A DNA stretch of 32,629 nucleotides from IMG/VR virus record IMGVR_UViG_3300044213_000164, positions 1 to 32,629 of that record. The stretch is one strand, 5' to 3'. The notes beneath the pieces are model-generated. The model ran no database searches. It had not been told where the DNA came from and was given only the letters and a program-made list of their open reading frames with translations. Both the position numbers and the translations under genes were made by a program. Below, one piece after another: positions 19,639-25,559 of this stretch. The stretch comes from a virus. Each line of letters starts with the position of its first letter. Position 1 is the stretch's first letter.

Positions 19639-19796
19639 TCCATTTCTCCTGTAGTGATTTCGGAATTGTCATCTACTAGAATTTGTTGTGTAAAAACAAC
19701 ACCTCCATTAATTACTTGATACAGTTCTGCGGTTTCTTTAATAAAAAACTGCATAATTTTTCCGTTTTTGGTAATCAATGTGTAGGGCATCGGCAT
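19635..19796 (-). CDS. Small hypothetical protein (53 aa)
   Basis: Reads MPMPYTLITKNGKIMQFFIK and continues ETAELYQVINGGVVFTQQIL, ending in an acidic tail. It resembles short beta-rich phage proteins in which a KNGKIMxFF strand is followed by a GGVVFT strand. AAGGATGCCG surrounds the start; an AAGGA is 4 nt upstream of the first ATG and 10 nt upstream of a second. Its stop overlaps the next gene's start, and a promoter lies upstream, so it is the first gene of a KFAEL-family operon. Confidence 0.6.
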   Translation of the reverse strand: MPMPYTLITKNGKIMQFFIKETAELYQVINGGVVFTQQILVDDNSEITTGEME

Positions 19797-19819
19797 CCTT
19801 TTTGTTACTGTATGCCACT

Positions 19820-19848
19820 ATTATAACAAATTTGGGATTTATTGTCGC
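19820..19848 (-). promoter_or_regulatory. Sigma70-like promoter
   Basis: Minus-strand GCGACA (19843-19848), 17-bp spacer, TATAAT (19820-19825). The spacer and leader resemble those of the promoter at 18477-18505, suggesting a duplicated promoter cassette. Confidence 0.6.
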
Positions 19849-19854
19849 CCGTTT

Positions 19855-20034
19855 TTAGGAATTTACTGTGTTATACGGATTGTATACTTCAGTATTACTT
19901 TCTGTTTGTTGTAGTTCTGCAACATCATATACCCATGTTACCGGGACATTTAACAAAGCAGAAATGGTAATTGGGCGATATCCCTCATCTAGCATTTCTT
20001 CAATGTCAATTGCAACATCACTCATTGAGCCCAT
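19855..20034 (-). CDS. Small hypothetical protein (59 aa)
   Basis: Reads MGSMSDVAIDIEEMLDEGYR and continues PITISALLNVPVTWVYDVAE. The PITISALLNVPVTWVYDV segment looks like a helix-turn-helix recognition region (compare IAKxLNVPxxWVYxI in resolvase and phage regulators), so a small DNA-binding protein is possible but not proven. The start at 20034 was chosen because AAAGGG lies nearby and the earlier ATG would give almost no leader after the promoter at 20094-20122. Confidence 0.6.
   Translation of the reverse strand: MGSMSDVAIDIEEMLDEGYRPITISALLNVPVTWVYDVAELQQTESNTEVYNPYNTVNS
19881..19898. repeat. Promoter-upstream palindrome, copy 3
   Basis: TGTATACTTCAGTATTAC, with a two-base centre. It lies within the end of the 59-aa gene, 32 bp upstream of the -35 box at 19843-19848. 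Confidence 0.45.
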
Positions 20035-20093
20035 ATTAACCCTTTTCTTAAAAAAATGATTTGTACTTTCTGTCTTTTTCATTTGATACCAGT

Positions 20094-20122
20094 ATTATAT
20101 GCCCAAACCGATTTATTGTCAA
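20094..20122 (-). promoter_or_regulatory. Sigma70-type promoter
   Basis: Minus-strand TTGACA (20117-20122), 17-bp spacer, TATAAT (20094-20099). The spacer begins ATAAATCGGTTTGGG, identical to that of the promoter at 20382-20410. Confidence 0.85.
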
Positions 20123-20349
20123 ATGTAGAACGGGGTGTCAAAACCGAGGGCATCATAAACACACTCACGGACTGCGGTGTCAGTAGCCTCACCAAAGTCT
20201 TCGGGGAAACGATCAGCCAAACTACGGAGTTCTTGGAGAACTTGGGGCCAATCCATTTTGAGAACTTTAGCACTACGCACGATAGCATCAACTGCATCGT
20301 CACCGAATCCAGTATACATAGCATAACTACGATTAGAAAGTTGATCCAT
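20119..20349 (-). CDS. Small acidic hypothetical protein
   Basis: 76 residues beginning MDQLSNRSYAMYTGFGDDAV, then DAIVRSAKVLKMDWPQVLQE and LRSLADRFPEDFGEATDTAV. Helical and acidic. The ATG at 20349 was chosen because GGAG lies 8 nt upstream and a consensus promoter sits just before it. No family recognised; the size and acidity fit an early accessory protein (inference). Confidence 0.65.
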   Translation of the reverse strand: MDQLSNRSYAMYTGFGDDAVDAIVRSAKVLKMDWPQVLQELRSLADRFPEDFGEATDTAVRECVYDALGFDTPFYI

Positions 20350-20381
20350 TTTGTTTGCTCCGTTAATCAATCAATACAAGT

Positions 20382-20410
20382 ATTATAGTCCCAAACCGAT
20401 TTATTGTCAA
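20382..20410 (-). promoter_or_regulatory. Sigma70-type promoter
   Basis: Minus-strand TTGACA (20405-20410), exactly 17-bp spacer, TATAAT (20382-20387). A full match to the bacterial consensus. Confidence 0.85.
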
Positions 20411-20420
20411 CTTTCCAAAG

Positions 20421-20438
20421 GTAATACTATAGTATTAC
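20421..20438. repeat. Promoter-upstream palindrome, copy 4 (perfect)
   Basis: GTAATACTATAGTATTAC is a perfect 18-bp palindrome, 10 bp upstream of the -35 box at 20405-20410. It overlaps the methyltransferase stop codon. Confidence 0.6.
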
Positions 20439-21544
20439 TTTTTAAAGAGGTAAACGCCTTCCCATTTTTCCCTTCCCGCAAGTTTATCATTGCCTACCCC
20501 GGGTCGTGTATTCAGCATCATTTTGATAATGCCTGTATGTTTAAACCCCAGTTGTTCGGCTGTTTCAATCCAACGATCTACCACCTTAAATTCTTCTTTA
20601 ACTGTTTTATAATCTGCGATGTTTGTAGCAAACACACCGTCGGAGTTCAATCCCCGGTAAATATTCTGCATAGTGGGCACAACATATCCGTCGAACCAAT
20701 CATCCAAGGTACCAAACTGAACCATACACTGTGTGGGCTCGTTACTGTACTTTTCCAAATTGAAGTAAGGGGGGCTTGAAAAAGCCAAGTCGATGTCCTC
20801 GGGTTCAAATTCTTGGCTGGTCTTTTGGTATATTTCATTTCTCCCATTGCCAATTAACCTGTCGAGATATTGTAAGTATTCGTATGTTTCGGTGTTGGGA
20901 TCAACCCCGATATAACTAACGTTCATATTGCTAACACTCGTACCTAATAGCCGTCCCCCATACCCACAACTATAGTCGTAGACACGACCAAAAAATGTAG
21001 TACATAACTGATCTACAATAGCCCTGGCGTTCTGTGCTTTAAAGTTGGTGATATTTTCGCCAGTGACTAATTCTAGTGCACGACGCATTGCAGTGGGATA
21101 AACCAATTGAAGGCCTTCTCGAAATTCGAAGCAGATACGGATAGCACGTTTTAATTTTGTGTCGTTATAAAATCTGTCACGCAGACTATTCGAACCACGA
21201 CCTTTAGGTTCGGCGGTCATCATATTTGTAAAGATGAATCTATTAATGCTCTGTCCTGCATTATTGCCCAAGCCAATGCGCTGCCGGTCGACCCCATTAT
21301 AACTTGCGTGTCTAAATTCACTTATAGCATCAATTAAACCTGCTTCTGTGTAATATTTGATGGGTACCAAATTGACACTACGATATAAGTTAAATACTTT
21401 CTCTATTGTGCCTTCAGGATCTTTAGCATAGACTTCTTTTGTAAATTGATCAAATTGCGAATATAGCGATTCATAACCGGTAAATATCTCACTGGTTTGA
21501 TGTTCTGGCTCAATGCCCCAAAAATTATTGATCTTGTTAATCAC
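20435..21544 (-). CDS. DNA methyltransferase, probably N4-cytosine or N6-adenine type
   Basis: A 369-residue protein. Motif I, D190YSCGYGGRLLG, is followed by acidic D215 (YIGVDPNT) and the catalytic motif IV S257PPYFN. SPPY favours an amino-methyltransferase, most often N4-cytosine. The order motif I then motif IV without a large insertion fits the gamma-type layout. The 180-residue N-terminal part may carry target recognition or another function. It starts with GTG at 21544; no strong ribosome site is visible. No restriction enzyme is evident next to it, so it may protect phage DNA. The HNH and DGQH proteins upstream may form a module with it. Confidence 0.8.
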   Translation of the reverse strand: MINKINNFWGIEPEHQTSEIFTGYESLYSQFDQFTKEVYAKDPEGTIEKVFNLYRSVNLVPIKYYTEAGLIDAISEFRHASYNGVDRQRIGLGNNAGQSINRFIFTNMMTAEPKGRGSNSLRDRFYNDTKLKRAIRICFEFREGLQLVYPTAMRRALELVTGENITNFKAQNARAIVDQLCTTFFGRVYDYSCGYGGRLLGTSVSNMNVSYIGVDPNTETYEYLQYLDRLIGNGRNEIYQKTSQEFEPEDIDLAFSSPPYFNLEKYSNEPTQCMVQFGTLDDWFDGYVVPTMQNIYRGLNSDGVFATNIADYKTVKEEFKVVDRWIETAEQLGFKHTGIIKMMLNTRPGVGNDKLAGREKWEGVYLFKK

Positions 21545-21594
21545 TGAATCGAAAGCCTTGAAAAATTACAATGTATAATTGTAGCAAATTTTTG

Positions 21595-22068
21595 TCAATC
21601 GTCAACCGATTCCGGTAATGCATTGCCTTTAAGGTAGTCTTTTTCTTTATACGTGTTAATCATATGACAACGGCAACAAAGGGTCTGAATGTTGTCAGCG
21701 GTATCACTACCTCCATCGGATTTTCGAATTAAATGGTCCCCGTGCATTACACCTCGCATACAACGAAGTTTATGGAACGGATCTTCAATGTCGTCGAATT
21801 GTGAATCTTTTCTGGGATCGTACTTACATTTAACACATATCCAACCTCGATAGAAAGTATGTGGACGATCTGCCTTGCCCATACCTTCTCCATATTCAAC
21901 CATTAACAATTGATGTTCTCGGCAATAACTATCACTGCCCGGGCCCTCATAGTCAGTTAATGGTTGATTGCAATCTTCTAACCTACAAACCGGAGTATAT
22001 CGCAACTGTTGTTTTAGTAAACTAAAACTTTTCAGTTTATCTTTTGTCGGGTCAAGCAACTTAGACAT
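21595..22068 (-). CDS. HNH endonuclease-like protein
   Basis: 157 residues. The N-terminal half has two cysteine clusters (CRLEDC and SYCREH, ICVKCKYDP); the C-terminus has the HNH core MHGDHLIRKSDGGSDTADNI with QTLCCRCHMINTYKE. The full ββα-metal set (H, D/N, H plus CxxC knuckles) is present. The ATG at 22068 is preferred to a GTG overlapping the upstream gene. It could be a homing, restriction-like or packaging-associated nuclease; the context with a methyltransferase and DGQH protein favours a DNA-modification or homing role. Confidence 0.8.
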   Translation of the reverse strand: MSKLLDPTKDKLKSFSLLKQQLRYTPVCRLEDCNQPLTDYEGPGSDSYCREHQLLMVEYGEGMGKADRPHTFYRGWICVKCKYDPRKDSQFDDIEDPFHKLRCMRGVMHGDHLIRKSDGGSDTADNIQTLCCRCHMINTYKEKDYLKGNALPESVDD

Positions 22069-22073
22069 TTTGC

Positions 22074-23225
22074 TTACCACAAATCTGCTTTATTAGGAAC
22101 AAAATCACTATCGTTGTCTGCCGCAGGAACTTTGAGTTTTGTATGCTTGCGTAAGTTGGCCAGCAGGAATGGCCCGCCGCATTTCCACTCCTTGGTGAAT
22201 CCGCGAACTTTAATTTCACCATCTTCGTCGCGCTCTGCATCGGGATTGTGTTTATTGGCTTCTCTATACCAAGAGTCGTAGACCATCTTGCACTTACTCC
22301 AAAACGGGCCGCGAGCACTAAAATCTGCTTCAAAGTAATCCAATGTAAACTGTGCAAACTCTTGCAAATAAGCAGAATCTACTACAATGTTGGCTTTAAA
22401 TGCCGCATCGAAGAACTCATATAATTGACGAGCTTCCTTAGGATCAACTGCACGAGATTGATTAATTAAAACCCAATATTCCGCAAACATTCTAGTAACT
22501 TCGGGATCTTTAAGAGTTTTTTCACTCTTGCTCATTATGGTGTCAGCCAGCAAAGTAAATGCCCCGTCTTTATTTTCGTCGCCGAATTTTTCGTGTGTTA
22601 CAAAGATGCCCGCGCCCTCAAGATAAGTTTGCTTAAGTTCTGTAGCGACCCACAACGGATCGTCGGCGCCGTCTGATCGTACACCGCAAACCATTTGTCG
22701 ATACATATCAACAAAATCTAATGGCTCTTTAGCTTCGCCGTTCAATAAAATAAAGTTACGTCGAATTTCTGACTTCATCTTAACTGGATATATGACCACA
22801 GGCACCATTAGTTCTGCAATTCTTTCTCCGAATATTTTTGTGGCCAATATATATAATACAATGGCGGTGTGCTGCCCATCCCACGCAATATAATATCCAG
22901 GTCGATCCGGATCTTCATATACTTGAATAGCCATTATCATAGTTTCTTTAAAACTATTAATAATATTAAGAATATGGTTCAAATTGACTTGTCGTTGCAT
23001 CGTGGTGTCGATAAGAATTCGATCCATGGGCACTTGTATGGCCTTACATAAACCTAAATCGGAAAATTTTTTCCAATGCTTATGTCGACGCTTAAATTCA
23101 GCAACAATGCGATCTAATAGAGGTTCGAACACATCTCCGAGACTCTCTGCTAAACGTTCTCTCAACGAGACAAAATGACTTTCTTTTTGATTGTAAAAAT
23201 CATTTGCTTTATCAGCATACGACAT
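22074..23225 (-). CDS. DGQH-motif ParB-like domain protein
   Basis: A 383-residue protein. The N-terminal third has IQVPMDRILIDTTMQRQVNL and GYYIAWD116GQHTAIVLYILA, which matches the DGQHR signature of DndB and ParB/Srx-like nucleotide-binding domains, with T in place of R. A helical middle domain (PKEARQLYEFFDAAF) and a basic tail follow. DndB-type proteins regulate DNA phosphorothioate modification; the ParB-like fold alone is used in many phage proteins, so the role is open. AGGGAG precedes the ATG, and a sigma70-like promoter with an upstream palindrome drives it. It is the first gene of the module with HNH and methyltransferase. Confidence 0.65.
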   Translation of the reverse strand: MSYADKANDFYNQKESHFVSLRERLAESLGDVFEPLLDRIVAEFKRRHKHWKKFSDLGLCKAIQVPMDRILIDTTMQRQVNLNHILNIINSFKETMIMAIQVYEDPDRPGYYIAWDGQHTAIVLYILATKIFGERIAELMVPVVIYPVKMKSEIRRNFILLNGEAKEPLDFVDMYRQMVCGVRSDGADDPLWVATELKQTYLEGAGIFVTHEKFGDENKDGAFTLLADTIMSKSEKTLKDPEVTRMFAEYWVLINQSRAVDPKEARQLYEFFDAAFKANIVVDSAYLQEFAQFTLDYFEADFSARGPFWSKCKMVYDSWYREANKHNPDAERDEDGEIKVRGFTKEWKCGGPFLLANLRKHTKLKVPAADNDSDFVPNKADLW

Positions 23226-23264
23226 TTATCAACTCCCTACACCTTTGTTATCAATACAAACTAT

Positions 23265-23293
23265 ATTGTAACATCGACGGTATTTTGAGTCAA
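23265..23293 (-). promoter_or_regulatory. Sigma70-like promoter
   Basis: Minus-strand TTGACT (23288-23293), 17-bp spacer, TACAAT (23265-23270). Precedes the DGQH gene. Confidence 0.7.
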
Positions 23294-23302
23294 ACCAAAA
23301 AA

Positions 23303-23320
23303 GTAATACTAAAGTACTAC
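23303..23320. repeat. Promoter-upstream palindrome, copy 5
   Basis: GTAATACTAAAGTACTAC, one mismatch from a perfect palindrome, 9 bp upstream of the -35 box at 23288-23293. It overlaps the end of the 23317-23628 gene. Confidence 0.55.
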
Positions 23321-23628
23321 TTTGTTAACTGTTGCATTTTTACAACATCATCGGCTGTTTGCCCCGGTAAATTTGAATCAGCGGATGCTGTGGGGATTAT
23401 AACTGGGCGATATTCTCTAATAATATCAACGGGTTTTTGTTGCAACGGCACTTGATTCAGGCTGGTAAATCGACTGCCGTACTTTTGTGCCGCATAGTAA
23501 TCGGCATTATAAGAAGTGTTATAAACAGGAAATGGATACGGACTGACTCTCTCCACTTGTTGGTACACGATCATTTGTGCATCGCTGATCGCCGAGACAA
23601 ATATCAACAATAATCCAAGTTTTTTCAT
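23317..23628 (-). CDS. Small exported protein
   Basis: 103 residues starting MKKLGLLLIFVSAISDAQMI, a signal peptide cleaved after a SDA site. The mature part is rich in Y, P, V and Q (VERVSPYPFPVYNTSYNADY, QKPVDIIREYRPVIIPTASA). No domain recognised; it would be periplasmic. A near-consensus promoter has its -10 box over 23634-23639, so transcription would begin almost at this ATG and translation may be leaderless. An ATG two codons earlier lies inside the -10 box. Confidence 0.6.
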   Translation of the reverse strand: MKKLGLLLIFVSAISDAQMIVYQQVERVSPYPFPVYNTSYNADYYAAQKYGSRFTSLNQVPLQQKPVDIIREYRPVIIPTASADSNLPGQTADDVVKMQQLTK

Positions 23629-23633
23629 ACCCA

Positions 23634-23663
23634 TATTATAAACTGAACAAGTTTTTTTGTCAA
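23634..23663 (-). promoter_or_regulatory. Sigma70-type promoter with possible leaderless start
   Basis: Minus-strand TTGACA (23658-23663), 18-bp spacer, TATAAT (23634-23639). The expected start at about 23627-23628 coincides with the ATG of the exported-protein gene. Confidence 0.55.
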
Positions 23664-24257
23664 TTAACTTTTGGGTTGAATTTGATTTATTCGATTTTTG
23701 ATTATGTTTACCGTTCGATTAGCCAGCACTATTTCATAATGATTGGATTCTATATCAATATATTCCACATCGGTCCTTGACATCATTGATTTGCGAGTAA
23801 CCACACCATCATTTGGGCTTAACATCCAAGGAACTTCTCCCAATGTAGTTACGACTTGTAACCAAGGCACAGTCACAGGAATTTGTAAACTATTACGTAT
23901 AAAAGGACTAAAGCTAGTAACGTCACGAAAGACTTGATATGAAGGAAAACTAATCTTTCCTAATATTGCGGATTCGGATCCCCCGAATGGTGTTGCCAAA
24001 CTTACTACACCCACCACCTTTTTCTTAAATTGTTCTAATAGATATAAACTATAAATGCCACCCAAACTGTGACTGACTATAAAGAATGGTTCGTTTATAT
24101 TCTTTTTAATTGCTGAGGTGATATTTTTTAAATTTTCTTCGGCAGGCAATTCTTTTGGATAGTCAATGTGAAAATATTCGTATTCTGTAATATTTTGTTC
24201 TATATATGCAAAGCTATTATGGCTCGCAGTTGCGCCGTGTATGTATACCATCTTCAC
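23664..24257 (-). CDS. Alpha/beta-hydrolase, lipase/PGAP1-like
   Basis: 197 residues. MKMVYIHGATASHNSFAYIE contains the oxyanion-hole HGA segment; the nucleophile elbow is FIVSHS64LGGIYS, and the acid and histidine are D150 (SPND150GVV) and H173 (SNH173YEIV). FGGSESAILGKIS resembles the lid region of lipase-like PGAP1 or esterase proteins. No signal peptide, so it would act in the cytoplasm or be released at lysis. The GTG at 24257 is chosen because GGAGG lies 7 nt upstream. Substrate unknown. A role in host lipid or lysis is possible but inferred. Confidence 0.8.
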   Translation of the reverse strand: MKMVYIHGATASHNSFAYIEQNITEYEYFHIDYPKELPAEENLKNITSAIKKNINEPFFIVSHSLGGIYSLYLLEQFKKKVVGVVSLATPFGGSESAILGKISFPSYQVFRDVTSFSPFIRNSLQIPVTVPWLQVVTTLGEVPWMLSPNDGVVTRKSMMSRTDVEYIDIESNHYEIVLANRTVNIIKNRINQIQPKS

Positions 24258-24273
24258 CGTGATTCCTCCAGGA

Positions 24274-25002
24274 TTAAGTTTTACCAGTAGTACGTTGTTG
24301 ATTTGCAGCAGCTACTTTTACCAAACGTTCTCGACTGTCTAACCCTTTGGGTTTTTTACCATTGATTGCTGTTGAAATTTCTTTATGGCCAGCGCCGGCA
24401 GATATTTTTGGTGCAACACGTTCTCTCCAAAAAACCACCGCCAATGCTATAGCAACATCTTTACGCATGGCCAGGTTAGGGTTCTTTAATAGTTCATCGC
24501 CCAGGCCCGGACGAATTTTATCCCCGAAATGTTTATAATTATATTTTCCAGTAATTTGTAAAAATCCACGACCAATATATTTTTCAGCATCTTCCATACC
24601 TTTATTGCCCAATGGATTAGATGCTTTGGCGTAATGTTTTAAATTCTTCTCGGGATTTTTTTCAATCATACTAGTGAAGTTAGCAGTCTCATGTGCGACT
24701 TGACCAATAAAGAGTGCCACTTGATTCGCTGGCAAATACTTGTTGGCCATTTTTTCTACGTATGCTTTTAATTCTTCAGGACTTGCACCTGCACGACTTT
24801 GCTCGGGCGTGATTTTATTTGCAATGGGTTCTGCTTTTTGCATTTTTGCTTGCGGAGTTTGATGGCTAATACTGTGTGGTATAGCGTGTGCACCTAATGC
24901 AGATGCACCCAATGCGGCACCTGCTACCCAGTCCTTCCACCCTTCATCTAGCTCGGGCGTCGAATATATATTATCTTTGTTGTATAATTCGTGCAAAAAC
25001 AT
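24274..25002 (-). CDS. GH19 chitinase-like lysozyme (endolysin or virion muralytic enzyme)
   Basis: 242 residues. The N-terminus MFLHELYNKDNIYSTPELDE is followed by a hydrophobic VAGAALGASALGAHA stretch. The catalytic GH19 core begins around residue 78: IGQVAHE105TANFTSMIE114 holds the two usual acidic residues, and YIGRGFLQITGKYNYKHFG is the family substrate-binding segment. GH19 domains in phages cleave peptidoglycan. The LxE before GW resembles a T4 prohead protease site, so the enzyme could be a capsid or baseplate-associated lysozyme, not only an endolysin (inference). It lies between the lipase-like and HD genes. Confidence 0.85.
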   Translation of the reverse strand: MFLHELYNKDNIYSTPELDEGWKDWVAGAALGASALGAHAIPHSISHQTPQAKMQKAEPIANKITPEQSRAGASPEELKAYVEKMANKYLPANQVALFIGQVAHETANFTSMIEKNPEKNLKHYAKASNPLGNKGMEDAEKYIGRGFLQITGKYNYKHFGDKIRPGLGDELLKNPNLAMRKDVAIALAVVFWRERVAPKISAGAGHKEISTAINGKKPKGLDSRERLVKVAAANQQRTTGKT

Positions 25003-25006
25003 TTTA

Positions 25007-25558
25007 TTAACTCTGTACTTCGCTCAACTTTGCTCTAATTAATGAAATTAATTTCTTATGCGTTCCAGATAATACACGATTCTGCTCTAAATAATCCATT
25101 ATGTGCTCAGTTTCTGCTTTATATTTGGCACGCCACGCAGGGCTTTTAGCAGTAGCAATATCTGCTACATTATCCAGTCTATCAGCTAATTTAATTACAA
25201 GAGCGTAGCTGGTCAGGTCGTGTGCCATCTTCTTGGCAAGATAGTCTTTCTTGCCGATTCGTTTAATTTCCTCAACATCGCTAGTAAGTTCTTGGACCAA
25301 ACTAGCGACTAATCCGCCAAACAAATCGTGTAATGCTTCGTGCGTTGTATCAGTATCCTCAATGGTATCGTGCAGATAAGCGGCCGCGATCAATGCATCA
25401 ATGTTGTGACTTTGTTTATATTGTTTAACAAGCTGTGCCACTCTTACCGGATGTGTAATGTATGGAGCACCTCCGGACCGAGTCTGTCCTTGATGTTGTT
25501 GTGTAGCGTAATTTAAGACTTGTCTGAGATCTTCTGCAATAATTTCACTATATCTCAT
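25007..25558 (-). CDS. HD-domain ppGpp hydrolase-like protein (small alarmone hydrolase)
   Basis: 183 residues from the ATG at 25558, 1 nt after the amidoligase stop. Contains RSGGAPYITH36P, the HD signature LH63D64TIEDTDTT and LAD126RLDN, plus SDVEE, as in RelA/SpoT hydrolase and Mesh1-type proteins. There is no synthetase domain, so it would only degrade (p)ppGpp. The N-terminus MRYSEIIAEDL resembles the T4 capsid-targeting peptide MKTYQEFIAEA, with I-A-E before the predicted cut. It may be packaged and injected to lower alarmone levels at the start of infection (inference). Confidence 0.85.
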   Translation of the reverse strand: MRYSEIIAEDLRQVLNYATQQHQGQTRSGGAPYITHPVRVAQLVKQYKQSHNIDALIAAAYLHDTIEDTDTTHEALHDLFGGLVASLVQELTSDVEEIKRIGKKDYLAKKMAHDLTSYALVIKLADRLDNVADIATAKSPAWRAKYKAETEHIMDYLEQNRVLSGTHKKLISLIRAKLSEVQS

Positions 25559-25559
25559 A

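Noticed and set aside
20079-20324. Frame antisense or out-of-phase to the 76-aa gene
   Set aside because: It overlaps the promoter at 20094-20122 and lacks a ribosome site.
18477-20410. CRISPR array
   Set aside because: The repeated segments are promoter elements and leaders with variable spacing and no unique equal-length spacers.
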